Shown here: positions 50,281 to 60,537 of the stretch, one piece after another
Layout: every line of letters starts with the position of its first letter
Numbering within the stretch: the first letter of the stretch is position 1
DNA from: an uncultured Pelagimonas sp.
GTDB taxonomy: Bacteria > Pseudomonadota > Alphaproteobacteria > Rhodobacterales > Rhodobacteraceae
DNA length: 64,000 nucleotides
NCBI GenBank assembly: GCA_947497905.1
Contig: CANMIH010000002.1
Coordinates: 372,001-436,000 of the forward strand
Direction: 5' to 3'
The notes under the pieces: model-generated
Told to the model about the DNA's origin: nothing
The model's input: the letters and a program-made list of their open reading frames with translations, nothing else
Databases searched by the model: none
Translations under genes and position numbers: made by a program

Positions 50281-50946
50281 ATGGCTCGCCTCTACCACGT
50301 CCCGCTCTCTCCGTTCTGCCGCAAAGTGCGTCTTAGCCTGGCTGAGAAGAAGATCGAGTGTGAGCTGGTTGAAGAGCGCTATTGGGAGAAAGACGCCGAT
50401 TTTCTACGGCGCAACCCGGCGGCCAAGGTGCCGGTGTTGAAAATCGATGACAAGGTGATGGCGGAGTCTTCTGCGATCTGTGAATGGATCGAAGAAACCT
50501 ATCCCGAGCCGTCTTTGATGCCCAAAAGTCTGGATGCCCGGTATGAGGTGCGCCGTCTGGTGAGCTGGTTTGATGACAAGTTCCACCACGAGGTCACCTC
50601 AAAGCTACTCTATGAGCGGGTGAACAAGAAAATCCAGAAAGCTGGATTTCCTGACAGCGGAAACGTCAAATCCGGCGCGCGTGCGATCAAGTATCACCTG
50701 GATTACATGACCTGGCTTCTGGATCACCGGCGCTGGCTGGCGGGGGATACCATGACGCTGGCCGATTTTGCCGCCGCTGCCCACCTGTCCTGTCTGGATT
50801 ACATCTCAGATGTGGATTGGAACCGATCCGAGGTGGTGAAAGACTGGTACGCCAAAATCAAATCGCGTCCGGCGTTTCGCAGCATTCTGGCGGATCAGGT
50901 GTCTGGCTTTCCACCACCGGCCCATTACACCGATCTCGATTTCTGA
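50281..50946 (+). CDS. Glutathione S-transferase-family protein (FzlA-like?)
   Basis: 221 residues. The N-terminal thioredoxin-like domain begins LYHVPLSPFCRKVRLSLAEKK and has KVPVLKIDD-x-x-MAESSAI (cis-Pro and Ser-mediated glutathione site). The C-terminal all-alpha domain has the LADFAAAAHLSCLDY N-capping box. FzlA, the FtsZ-binding GST homologue of Caulobacter, shares the SPFCRKVR-type start and this length. Identity as FzlA is a guess. An ATG 3 codons earlier is possible. queG follows after the GC-hairpin element. Confidence 0.85.
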   Translation: MARLYHVPLSPFCRKVRLSLAEKKIECELVEERYWEKDADFLRRNPAAKVPVLKIDDKVMAESSAICEWIEETYPEPSLMPKSLDARYEVRRLVSWFDDKFHHEVTSKLLYERVNKKIQKAGFPDSGNVKSGARAIKYHLDYMTWLLDHRRWLAGDTMTLADFAAAAHLSCLDYISDVDWNRSEVVKDWYAKIKSRPAFRSILADQVSGFPPPAHYTDLDF

Positions 50947-50960
50947 GCTAAGCTGATCTT

Positions 50961-51023
50961 GGGGCGTTGCCCCCGACCGCCGGGATGGCGGTCTCCCCCA
51001 GAGTATTTTTGAAAAGAAGAAGG
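50961..51023 (+). repeat. Intergenic GC-hairpin/GAGTATTTTT element, copy 2
   Basis: GGGGCGTTGCCCCC hairpin, a second hairpin GACCGCC-ggga-tGGCGGTC, then CCCCCAGAGTATTTTTGAAAAGAAGAAGG. The A/G-rich end supplies the queG ribosome binding site, as copy 1 does for phnL. Confidence 0.65.
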
Positions 51024-51030
51024 GGTGGAT

Positions 51031-52074
51031 GTGACCGATCTGAAGGCACAGCTTGTTGCGATGGCTGAGGAGGTGGGGTTTTCCGCCTGCCGCATTTGCC
51101 GCCCCTCGGATGTGCCCGAGGTTATGGAACGGCTGCAGCATTTTCTTGATCAGGGCTATCACGGGCAAATGGGCTGGATGGCGGAACGGGTGCATTGGCG
51201 CGGCGCGCCGGATGTACTCTGGCCCGAGGCGAAATCCGTGATCATGCTGGCGGAGAACTACGGCCCCGACTTTGACCCGATGGAGGTGGTTGGCCAGCCT
51301 GATCGCGGTGCCATCAGCGTCTATGCTCAGAATAAAGATTATCACGATGTGGCCAAGAAGCGGCTGAAGCGGCTGGGACGGTGGCTGATCGAAACGGCTG
51401 GCAAAGCTGGAGATGAGGCGCAGATCAAAGTCTTTGTCGACACCGCACCTGTGCCGGAAAAGGCGCTTGGCATGGCGGCGGGGCTGGGATGGCAGGGCAA
51501 ACACAGCAATCTGGTCAGTCGCGAGCTGGGCAGTTGGTTTTTCTTAGGCTCGATCTTCACAACGCTTGATCTTGAGGTGGACGCACCGGGGCGCGACAGC
51601 TGTGGGTCTTGTCGGTCCTGTCTCGATGCCTGTCCAACCGACGCTTTCCCGGCACCCTATCAGGTGGATGCGCGGCGTTGTATTTCCTATCTGACGATTG
51701 AACACAAAGGCCCGGTGGATGTGGAGCTGCGGTCGCTGCTGGGCAATCGAATTTACGGCTGTGATGACTGTCTGGCCGCCTGTCCGTGGAACAAATTTGC
51801 CCAAAGCGCACATGAGATCAAATATCATGCGCGGCCCGAGCTTGTTGCGCCGAGGCTGGCAGAGCTGGCGACACTGGATGATCCGGCGTTTCGGGCGCTG
51901 TTTTCTGGCTCTCCGATCAAGCGCATTGGTCGGGATCGCTTTGTGCGCAATGTGCTTTATGCCATTGGCAATTCAGCAGATCTTGCGTTGAAACCCGTGG
52001 CGCAGGGGCTGTGTGACGACGCCGATGACACCGTACGCGATGCCGCCCGCTGGGCCGTGGGGCGGTTGAGCTGA
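51031..52074 (+). CDS. queG: QueG, epoxyqueuosine reductase
   Basis: 347 residues. The cobalamin-dependent enzyme reduces epoxyqueuosine to queuosine in tRNA. Two ferredoxin-type 4Fe-4S motifs, [16 protein letters not shown] and [13 protein letters not shown], follow the B12-binding N-terminal domain ([28 protein letters not shown]). A C-terminal HEAT-like segment ends the protein. The start is taken as the GTG at 51031, five bases after AAGGGG; a GTG two codons earlier is possible. The stop abuts the stop of the convergent lipoprotein gene without a spacer. Confidence 0.94.
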   Translation: MTDLKAQLVAMAEEVGFSACRICRPSDVPEVMERLQHFLDQGYHGQMGWMAERVHWRGAPDVLWPEAKSVIMLAENYGPDFDPMEVVGQPDRGAISVYAQNKDYHDVAKKRLKRLGRWLIETAGKAGDEAQIKVFVDTAPVPEKALGMAAGLGWQGKHSNLVSRELGSWFFLGSIFTTLDLEVDAPGRDSCGSCRSCLDACPTDAFPAPYQVDARRCISYLTIEHKGPVDVELRSLLGNRIYGCDDCLAACPWNKFAQSAHEIKYHARPELVAPRLAELATLDDPAFRALFSGSPIKRIGRDRFVRNVLYAIGNSADLALKPVAQGLCDDADDTVRDAARWAVGRLS

Positions 52075-52605
52075 TCATATCGGATCGGGAAGTTTGGGTT
52101 CGGTTATCTCGGAATGAGGTTGAAAAACAGCGCGTTGTTCTTTGGGTCCATTTTCGTTGAAATGCCCAACGAAGAAAAGACCCGGATAGAAGCGCGAGGC
52201 AGGGTAGGAGAGATGTGCGTCTTGTGTTTTCTCCAGCCAGGCGAGACCTGGCGCGCTACGACACGAGACTTCTGAAGGTGTGACCAAAGATGGCGGAGTT
52301 GTATTGAATTCATAACAGCCGTCTTGCCCTTCGTGCAGAACCAAGGTGCCTGACAGTGTGAGGTAGAGGTTGGATCCCCGCCACCAGCCAGTGTCTTCTG
52401 AGATGTCAAAGTCAAAGCTTCGGGTATTTTGCCTGATAGTTAAACTGCGCGACCAGTCGCTTTGAAGAGACAACATCGGCCGCAGTGTGAGGGTCACATC
52501 AAGACCCTGCTCTAGCTTTGCAGTGGCGCGATATGCCGGGCGGTCACAGCCCGAAACGCATAGGGCAAGGCAAAGGCCTGCACCCATCAGATTTGTGAGT
52601 TCCAT
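52075..52605 (-). CDS. Hypothetical lipoprotein
   Basis: 176 residues. The start at 52603-52605 opens a lipoprotein signal peptide (LMGAGLCLALCVSGC; lipobox VSGC, Cys at about residue 18). The mature part is beta-rich with Cys pairs (GCYEFNT, SCRSAPG) and Trp/Phe-rich strands (WWRGSNLYLTLSGTLVLHEG). No family recognised. Its transcript could begin in the minus-strand sRNA region to the right, but a terminator at 52655-52686 lies between. Confidence 0.65.
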   Translation of the reverse strand: MELTNLMGAGLCLALCVSGCDRPAYRATAKLEQGLDVTLTLRPMLSLQSDWSRSLTIRQNTRSFDFDISEDTGWWRGSNLYLTLSGTLVLHEGQDGCYEFNTTPPSLVTPSEVSCRSAPGLAWLEKTQDAHLSYPASRFYPGLFFVGHFNENGPKEQRAVFQPHSEITEPKLPDPI

Positions 52606-52649
52606 TGGCTGTTGGCTCAAGTTGAGTGTTCGAGACTGCAAGGCCTTTG

Positions 52650-52850
52650 TACTCTAAAAACAGGGTGACCCGAAGGCCACCCTGTTCCGTGAGTGGTTTG
52701 GGAGAGAGCTTGGGCGCCGCGCTGCCATCGCGACGCCCCGAACAAAAGCACCACAAAAAACTGCGCTGTGTTCAAATTGTAGATGGGAGGAGGGAACCGA
52801 GCCTGCAACACCTGCGCAAGCGGATGTGAACCATGTGTCATCGCGCTTTG
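52650..52850 (-). ncRNA. Candidate CCUCCUCCC-motif sRNA (CcsR/cuckoo-like)
   Basis: On the minus strand, the anti-Shine-Dalgarno sequence CCCTCCTCCC (52785-52794) lies in the loop of a long hairpin whose arms GCGC...TGTT and AACA...GCGC flank it. A second GC-rich hairpin (GGGCG...CGCCC) follows, and then a perfect 9-bp terminator with T5 (52655-52686). Rhodobacter CcsR sRNAs, stress-induced and glutathione-related, carry this motif in loops. No gene lies to the right on this strand to need the terminator. Boundaries are approximate, and whether it belongs to that family is inference. Confidence 0.4.
52655..52686 (-). terminator. Rho-independent terminator (minus strand)
   Basis: AACAGGGTG/CACCCTGTT, 9-bp perfect stem (52659-52686), followed on the minus strand by TTTTTAG. 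It points left, 50 bp before the lipoprotein start, so it must end a transcript that begins between here and msrB. Confidence 0.8.
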
Positions 52851-53002
52851 TTTCCTGCGAAAAGGCCCCATTTAATCTCTGTTGCGCGATAGGTGATCCG
52901 TGAACTGATCCGGTGAAATGAAATTTTCGGTTTCACACCAAATTGGGAGGTCATGTTTTTCGGATTGCGCTATTTAGGACAGAACACATCAGGAGGGTGC
53001 CC

Positions 53003-53452
53003 ATGGCCAAATATGAAAAACGTGCAGAAGTTGTTGCGGCTCTGACCCCGGAACAATTCCATGTCACACAAGAGAGCGGCACCGAACGCCCCGGTACAGG
53101 CGAGTATCTGGATAACAAAGAAAGCGGCATCTACGTCGACATCGTGTCGGGCGAGCCGCTGTTTGCTTCGGCCGCGAAATATGAAAGCGGCTGTGGCTGG
53201 CCCAGTTTTGTCAAACCCATTGAGGACGACAATATTGTCGAGCTGCGTGACACAACCCACGGCATGATCCGCACCGAGGTCCGCTCGCGCCATGGCGACA
53301 GCCATCTGGGCCATGTGTTCCCGGACGGACCTCAGGATCAGGGTGGATTGCGCTATTGCATCAACTCCGCCGCCTTGCGCTTTATTCCAAAAGACGAGAT
53401 GGAAGACGCAGGTTACGGCCAATATATCGATCAAGTGGAGGATCTGGCATGA
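53003..53452 (+). CDS. msrB: MsrB, peptide methionine (R)-S-oxide reductase
   Basis: 149 residues. The catalytic Cys119 is in [19 protein letters not shown] with Cys64 and [10 protein letters not shown] are family blocks. The two CxxC zinc-binding pairs of many MsrB proteins are absent, so it is of the zinc-free type. It repairs R-methionine sulfoxide in proteins. The ATG at 53003 follows GGAGGGTGCCC. The stop overlaps the msrA start (ATGA). Confidence 0.96.
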   Translation: MAKYEKRAEVVAALTPEQFHVTQESGTERPGTGEYLDNKESGIYVDIVSGEPLFASAAKYESGCGWPSFVKPIEDDNIVELRDTTHGMIRTEVRSRHGDSHLGHVFPDGPQDQGGLRYCINSAALRFIPKDEMEDAGYGQYIDQVEDLA

Positions 53453-53946
53453 GCGCACGCGCAGTACTGGCGGGGGGATGTTTCTGGGGTATGCAGGAGC
53501 TGATCCGCAAGATGCCCGGCGTTGAAAAAACCCGTGTGGGCTATACCGGCGGGGATGTTCCCAACGCCACCTATAAAAACCACGGCAGCCACGCCGAAGG
53601 TATCGAGATCATTTATGATCCCGAACAGACCAGCTATCGCAAACTGCTTGAGTTCTTCTTCCAGATCCATGATCCGACTACGGTGAACCGTCAGGGCAAT
53701 GATCTGGGCATGAGCTATCGTTCCGCAATCTACTACGTGGACGATGCGCAAAAACAGGTTGCTCTGGACACCATCGCCGATGTCGATGCGTCGGGTCTGT
53801 GGCCGGGCAAAGTGGTCACCGAGGTGGAACCGGTGAGCGATTTCTGGGAAGCGGAGCCTGAGCATCAGGATTACCTGCAGCGTCTGCCCAATGGCTATAC
53901 CTGCCATTTTGCGCGCCCTGATTGGGTCCTGCCCAAACGGGCCTGA
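53449..53946 (+). CDS. msrA: MsrA, peptide methionine (S)-S-oxide reductase
   Basis: 165 residues. GGCFWGMQE with the catalytic Cys11, then [13 protein letters not shown] and [11 protein letters not shown], all typical of MsrA. It repairs S-methionine sulfoxide and complements MsrB. Translationally coupled to msrB. There are no resolving C-terminal cysteines beyond [11 protein letters not shown] terminator follows. Confidence 0.96.
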   Translation: MSARAVLAGGCFWGMQELIRKMPGVEKTRVGYTGGDVPNATYKNHGSHAEGIEIIYDPEQTSYRKLLEFFFQIHDPTTVNRQGNDLGMSYRSAIYYVDDAQKQVALDTIADVDASGLWPGKVVTEVEPVSDFWEAEPEHQDYLQRLPNGYTCHFARPDWVLPKRA

Positions 53947-53989
53947 TCCGCTGGGATCCATGCAAGACTGCATAGAATGTCTACAAGAT

Positions 53990-54014
53990 CGGGCGGTTTA
54001 TGACCGCCCGTTTT
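53990..54014 (+). terminator. Rho-independent terminator after msrA
   Basis: CGGGCGGT-ttatg-ACCGCCCG, 8-bp perfect stem followed by TTTT. Confidence 0.85.
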
Positions 54015-54051
54015 GCGTTATCTTTCGCCATGAAATTGGCAGGAGATGACA

Positions 54052-54660
54052 ATGACCGCGCATGCACTTTTTTGGGATCGGATTGCCGAGAAATACGCAA
54101 CAGATCCGATCCGGGATGAAACATCCTACGAAGAGGGGCTGGCCCGTGTGCGCCATTGGCTGCGTCCCGAGATGGAAGTTCTTGAGATGGGCTGTGGCAC
54201 CGGGTCTACCGCGTTAAAGCTCGCCGACAGTGTGATGCGGTACGAGGGCACGGATCTGTCCAAGGAAATGGTGCGGATTGCCAATGATAAGGTGTCAGGC
54301 GTCGATAAGCTTAGCTTTCGCACGGCAGGGGCCGAAGAGGTGACAGGGCAATGGGACGCGGTGCTGTGTTTTAACTTGCTGCACCTTGTCAGCGATCCGG
54401 CGCTGGTGACACGTAAAGTGCGCGCGACCTTGCCAAAAGGCGGGCTGTTCATTTCCAAGACCCCCTGTCTGGCAGGCAAACCCTGGTTCGGACCGTTGAT
54501 CTGGGGCATGCAGGTGATTGGGAAAGCGCCCAAGCCGGTGCATATGCTTAGCCCCAAAAAGCTTGAGGCTATCCTGCGGGGTGCGGGTTTCGAAATCGTC
54601 GAAACAGGGGGCTATCCCAAGAAGCTCCCCAATCATCTGATCGTGGCCCGCGCGATCTAG
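54052..54660 (+). CDS. Class I SAM-dependent methyltransferase
   Basis: 202 residues. Motif I is VLEMGCGTGSTALKLAD (about residues 43-59). YEGTDLSKEMVRIAN (motif II acidic) and WDAVLCFNLLHLV (motif IV) follow; the post-core has GLFISKTPCLAG. A UbiE/ArsM-like small-molecule methyltransferase with unknown substrate. The ATG at 54052 has AGGAG 6 nt before it; an ATG two codons upstream overlaps that site. Convergent with the next gene, 4-bp overlap. Confidence 0.85.
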   Translation: MTAHALFWDRIAEKYATDPIRDETSYEEGLARVRHWLRPEMEVLEMGCGTGSTALKLADSVMRYEGTDLSKEMVRIANDKVSGVDKLSFRTAGAEEVTGQWDAVLCFNLLHLVSDPALVTRKVRATLPKGGLFISKTPCLAGKPWFGPLIWGMQVIGKAPKPVHMLSPKKLEAILRGAGFEIVETGGYPKKLPNHLIVARAI

Positions 54661-55184
54661 GCCTTGTCGAAGCTGATCACCGTGGAGCCATCGGTGGGAT
54701 CGCTCCACGTCATGATCCCGTTCTGAACCACATAGCCATAGCTGGTGTCCGGCGCATAGGGCGGATCAAGTTTGACCTGCCCGGCATGGGTTGTGACCGT
54801 GGCCCGAAATTCCTGATAGGCCAGTTGATCTCCGACAAGCTGGTAGTGGCCAAAATACTCTTCGGTCGAGGACCAATGCACAGTCACGCTTCCGTCGGCC
54901 CGAAAGTACCACTCATCCCCATCGCGGCGATTGCGCCAGATGCCGATCAATTGCCCCGGCGTGCCCATATGGTGATCATATTGAATGCCCCCCCAGTCCA
55001 TGGTGAGGCCATCGGCGGAGAAACGAACCGGCGATGGTGGCCCCCCAATCAGAAAGGCGCATTGGGCGGTGATTTCGAACGTAGATGTGGGTGGCACGGT
55101 GCCTTCGCGTTTCCAGACCCCAACCAGTGTTGGGTCAATGCCAAAGGGAACATGTTTCTGATTGGTGCCGGACGGTGCAAACAT
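54657..55184 (-). CDS. Hypothetical beta-rich protein
   Basis: 175 residues from the ATG at 55184; an ATG five codons upstream is possible. No signal peptide. Repeating beta motifs with W/Y and D/G turns (LVGVWKREG, LIGIWRNRRDGDEWYFRADGSVTVHWS, GYVVQNGIMTWSDPTDGSTVISFD) look like a lipocalin-type or META-like barrel. The Gly-x-W at the first strand fits that fold. No family assigned. Confidence 0.6.
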   Translation of the reverse strand: MFAPSGTNQKHVPFGIDPTLVGVWKREGTVPPTSTFEITAQCAFLIGGPPSPVRFSADGLTMDWGGIQYDHHMGTPGQLIGIWRNRRDGDEWYFRADGSVTVHWSSTEEYFGHYQLVGDQLAYQEFRATVTTHAGQVKLDPPYAPDTSYGYVVQNGIMTWSDPTDGSTVISFDKA

Positions 55185-55273
55185 GGCGCTATACTCCACT
55201 GATATCCGCAGGGTGCCCGGACGTCATGCCTGTGTCAAATTGCTCTGACGTGACGTAGGCGGTGACAGCGTAA

Positions 55274-57337
<2,064 letters not shown>

Positions 57338-57343
57338 ATTTAA

Positions 57344-57375
57344 AAAGAGACCTGCGCAAAGGTGTAGGTCTCTTT
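57344..57375. terminator. Bidirectional terminator
   Basis: AAAGAGACCT/AGGTCTCTTT, 10-bp perfect stem with a 12-nt loop between the convergent FadH and carboxymuconolactone-decarboxylase genes. A-run on one side and T-run on the other serve both strands. Confidence 0.75.
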
Positions 57376-57405
57376 CCAAGGCCTCACATCTGACGGCGGT
57401 TTTTC

Positions 57406-57951
57406 TTAAGCTTGAACTTCATCAACCTCATCTTCGACATTCAGTTGCAGCGCGTCATTGAAGCGGTTGAAGGCGCCGCAGAGGGCGATGCGCCAGGTCA
57501 GTTCGACAATCTGTGCCTCGTCGAACCATTGCCGCAGGTCGCTCACTTCGGCGTCTCGCATACGTCCGGCGCGATTGTTTACCGCCTCGGAATAGCGCAC
57601 AACAGCCTTGTCGCAGTCATCCAGCTCTGGGTGGTTCTCGACCTCTGGCAACCGGTCTACCCCTTCGGGGCTCATGCCCGTCACCTGAAGATGCGGAGCG
57701 TGATGGGACACGCAATAGGTGCAGGCATTCAGCTTGGACACTGTCACCATAGCCAGCTCCAGCGCCCGACGCGGCAACACATCGTCGTCGCGCAGTTCGG
57801 TCAGCATTTCTGCGACATGGCGCAGGATCGGGGCGCGACGTCCGGCAATGCGTGACCAGTTCGCAAACGACCCATAGGCCTCGAGCGTATCAAAGGCCTT
57901 TTGAGCAACCTCATCCATTTGGTCATAGGGCAGTGGCGGAATACGAGTCAT
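57406..57951 (-). CDS. Carboxymuconolactone decarboxylase/AhpD-family protein
   Basis: 181 residues of the CMD fold. The redox motif CTYCVSHH (about residue 84) with a preceding Glu-containing helix (RALELAMVTVSKLNA) marks the alkylhydroperoxidase AhpD-like, peroxidase-related subgroup. It probably reduces hydroperoxides or takes part in thiol oxidation. The ATG giving MTRIPPLPYDQ is chosen; an ATG six codons upstream is possible. Confidence 0.85.
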   Translation of the reverse strand: MTRIPPLPYDQMDEVAQKAFDTLEAYGSFANWSRIAGRRAPILRHVAEMLTELRDDDVLPRRALELAMVTVSKLNACTYCVSHHAPHLQVTGMSPEGVDRLPEVENHPELDDCDKAVVRYSEAVNNRAGRMRDAEVSDLRQWFDEAQIVELTWRIALCGAFNRFNDALQLNVEDEVDEVQA

Positions 57952-58174
57952 CTGAGGGCTCCTGATCAAGTCGTGCCATAGTGAAATAGGTCCGGCCCGG
58001 TGTACATGCAGCCTTTGATAACAAAGTGGCGATCATTTCCGTCGTTATGACGGCATCTCGCCAATTCGTGGACAGTCTGCGTGAGTTTTCTGGCGAAATT
58101 CCAAGATTTCATCTTGCTCCTTGCGCCAACACCTCCGATGTTCCGGCAAGTTTCACATATGAGCCCGAGGTCCC

Positions 58175-59248
58175 ATGAACGGTCCCAAGACACATCTCTG
58201 GATCCGCGCCGAAAGCCGCCCGAACGAAGAGCGCGTCGGTATCACCCCCGCCGGGGTTGCCTCGCTGATCGAGCGCGGATTTCGCGTCACCATCGAAGAC
58301 AGCGCCACGCGCGTGATGCCCGCTGCCGGTTTTGTTGAGGCCGGCGCCGAGCTTGCTCCCGAAGGCAGCTGGCCTGAGGCACCGCGCGATGCGATTATCT
58401 TTGGTCTGAAAGAACTTCCCGAGGCCGAGACGCCGCTGGTGCACCGCCACATCATGTTCGGGCATGCCTATAAAGGCCAGGAAGCCGGTCAGCGTCTGCT
58501 CAAGCGGTTCGCCCAAGGTGGCGGGGCGCTCTATGATCTCGAATATCTGGTGGCAGAAAACGGCCGCCGTGTCGCGGCCTTTGGCTATTGGGCGGGCTAT
58601 GCCGGGGCGGCTGTGTCGCTCTTTGCCTGGGCAGACCAGAAAAAAGGCGGCACCTGTGCGCCTGTATCGACCTGGAAAAACTCAGAGGCGCTGCAGGCGG
58701 ATCTCAAGGCTGCGCTGGACAGCGCGCAGGAGACCCGTCCCAATGCCATCGTAATCGGTGCACTGGGTCGTGTGGGCACCGGGGCCAGCGATCTGTGCGA
58801 GCAGATGGGCGTTGAGGTCACCAAATGGGATATGGCCGAAACCGCAAGCGGCGGTCCCTTCCCCGAGGTGCTGGACCACGACCTATTCTTCAACTGCATC
58901 TTGGCCGCGCCCGGTTGTCCGGTGTTTGTGCCTGCCGAGGCCAAAACCGCGCCGCGCCGCCTGTCGGTGATTGGCGATGTGGCCTGTGACCCGCAGAGCG
59001 ATTTCTCGCCGGTCAAAGTCTATGATCTGGAAACCTCGTGGGAGGCCCCTGTGGTGCGCGCCCATGACGACCCAGTTCTGGACGTGATGGCCATCGACAA
59101 CCTGCCGTCGCTGCTGCCGCTGGAATCGAGCGAAGATTTTGCCGCGCAATTGCTGCCACATCTGCAGACACTCAACGCAATTGATGACGGGGTCTGGGGC
59201 CGCGCCTTTGCCACCTATTTAGAACACAAACCGGAGGTATCCGCATGA
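58175..59248 (+). CDS. Saccharopine dehydrogenase, lysine-forming (Lys1-like)
   Basis: 357 residues. It begins LWIRAESRPNEERVGITPAGVASLIERGFRVTIEDS, the alanine-dehydrogenase/saccharopine-dehydrogenase N-terminal domain. A Rossmann NAD domain follows (AIVIGALGRVGTGASDLCEQMG). It matches the fungal-type NAD saccharopine dehydrogenase that interconverts saccharopine with lysine and 2-oxoglutarate. The stop overlaps the next gene (ATGA), which encodes the partner enzyme. Confidence 0.88.
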   Translation: MNGPKTHLWIRAESRPNEERVGITPAGVASLIERGFRVTIEDSATRVMPAAGFVEAGAELAPEGSWPEAPRDAIIFGLKELPEAETPLVHRHIMFGHAYKGQEAGQRLLKRFAQGGGALYDLEYLVAENGRRVAAFGYWAGYAGAAVSLFAWADQKKGGTCAPVSTWKNSEALQADLKAALDSAQETRPNAIVIGALGRVGTGASDLCEQMGVEVTKWDMAETASGGPFPEVLDHDLFFNCILAAPGCPVFVPAEAKTAPRRLSVIGDVACDPQSDFSPVKVYDLETSWEAPVVRAHDDPVLDVMAIDNLPSLLPLESSEDFAAQLLPHLQTLNAIDDGVWGRAFATYLEHKPEVSA

Positions 59249-60375
59249 CAATCCATTGGTGTGGCACTGGCCTGAGCGCCGTTCCCGGCCTGCGCCGTCT
59301 GATCGAGGCGGGCCAGGACGTTGTGGTCTGGAACCGGACAGTCGAAAAGGCCCAAGAGGCCGTTGGTGATCTGACCGACAAGATCCGCGCCTTTGACATC
59401 GACACGCTGAGTGCCGAGCTGGCCGCAGAGGATGTGGTTGTTTCGATGCTGCCCGGCGATTGGCATGTGCCGCTGGCCGAGGCGGCAATTGCGAAAAACG
59501 CGCATTTTGTTTCGTCGTCTTATATCGCGCCAGAAATGCGCGCGCTCGACGCCAAGGCCAAGGCCGCCGGGTCGCGTGTGGTCAACGAAGTGGGTCTTGA
59601 TCCGGGCATCGACCACCTGATGGCGCATGATCTGGTTGCAGCCTACAAGGCTTCGGACGCCTATGACGCGGACAACGCGATCAGCTTTACCTCCTATTGT
59701 GGCGGTGTGCCGAAGATCGCCAATGCCTTCCGCTATAAATTCAGCTGGGCGCCGGTTGGCGTGCTCAAAGCGCTGCGCTCGCCGTCGCGGTCGATCCGTC
59801 AGTTCTCGGAACTCAACGTGTCCAAGCCTTGGGATGCGATCAGCCGCTATGACGCGCCGCTGGCCACACCAGAAAGCTTTGAGGTCTACCCGAACCGCGA
59901 TTCACTGCCGTTTATGGAAGATTACAACTTTGGTGCGGACTGGAAGGTCAAAGATTTTGTGCGCGGCACACTGCGCCTGAATGGCTGGGCTGAGGCTTGG
60001 GCCGATATCTTTGCCGAAGCGGGCACCGCAAGCGATGAACGCTTGCAAGAGATTGCGGATCAGCTGCTCAAAGAAAACGCCTACGACGAGGGTGAGCCGG
60101 ATCGCGTGGTGCTCTGTGTGGCACTGCAGGCGGAAAAAGAGGGCACACCGGTGTGGCACCAGACCTGGGTTATGGATGCCTGGGGCGACGAGCGCAGCTC
60201 GGCCATGGCGCGTCTTGTGTCTTACCCTGTGTCGATGGCCATTGAATCGGTGATCAACCGCGAGATCGAACCGGGCGTTCACGCAGCCCCCTCTGATCCC
60301 AAATTGGTGAACCGCTGGATGGATGAGATTCAGACGCTGGCACAGCACCTGATGAAGGTCGATCATCTGGCCTGA
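59245..60375 (+). CDS. Saccharopine dehydrogenase, glutamate-forming (Lys9-like)
   Basis: 376 residues. It has a Rossmann start IHWCGTGLSAVPGLRRLIEAGQDV, then VVSMLPGDWHVPLAEAAI, GLDPGIDHLMAHDLV and the SYCGGVPKIANAFRYKFSWAPVGVL block of saccharopine reductases. It interconverts saccharopine with aminoadipate semialdehyde and glutamate. It is coupled to the Lys1-like gene, so the pair would move between lysine and aminoadipate semialdehyde, most likely in lysine catabolism. A carboxynorspermidine-type role for one member cannot be excluded. A terminator follows. Confidence 0.88.
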   Translation: MTIHWCGTGLSAVPGLRRLIEAGQDVVVWNRTVEKAQEAVGDLTDKIRAFDIDTLSAELAAEDVVVSMLPGDWHVPLAEAAIAKNAHFVSSSYIAPEMRALDAKAKAAGSRVVNEVGLDPGIDHLMAHDLVAAYKASDAYDADNAISFTSYCGGVPKIANAFRYKFSWAPVGVLKALRSPSRSIRQFSELNVSKPWDAISRYDAPLATPESFEVYPNRDSLPFMEDYNFGADWKVKDFVRGTLRLNGWAEAWADIFAEAGTASDERLQEIADQLLKENAYDEGEPDRVVLCVALQAEKEGTPVWHQTWVMDAWGDERSSAMARLVSYPVSMAIESVINREIEPGVHAAPSDPKLVNRWMDEIQTLAQHLMKVDHLA

Positions 60376-60400
60376 CTGGACCGACGATCCTAGAATGCGA

Positions 60401-60427
60401 AAGGCGGGGCAGGGCTCCGCCTTTTTT
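60401..60427 (+). terminator. Rho-independent terminator
   Basis: AAGGCGG...CCGCCTT stem (60401-60423) followed by TTTTTT. Ends the saccharopine dehydrogenase pair. Confidence 0.9.
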
Positions 60428-60487
60428 ATTGTCAGGCCAAAGTGGCCTTATTTGTCTAGATGCCGATCTGATCTGACGTTCTGGCAC

Positions 60488-60511
60488 AAAAAAGCCGGGA
60501 CAGTGCCCGGC
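60488..60511 (-). terminator. Rho-independent terminator (minus strand)
   Basis: GCCGGG/CCCGGC stem (60494-60511). On the minus strand it is followed by TTTTTTGTG. Ends the DsbA-type gene 27 bp beyond its stop. Confidence 0.85.
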
Positions 60512-60537
60512 CTTTTCAAGTCTGCATGTTGCTTGGC

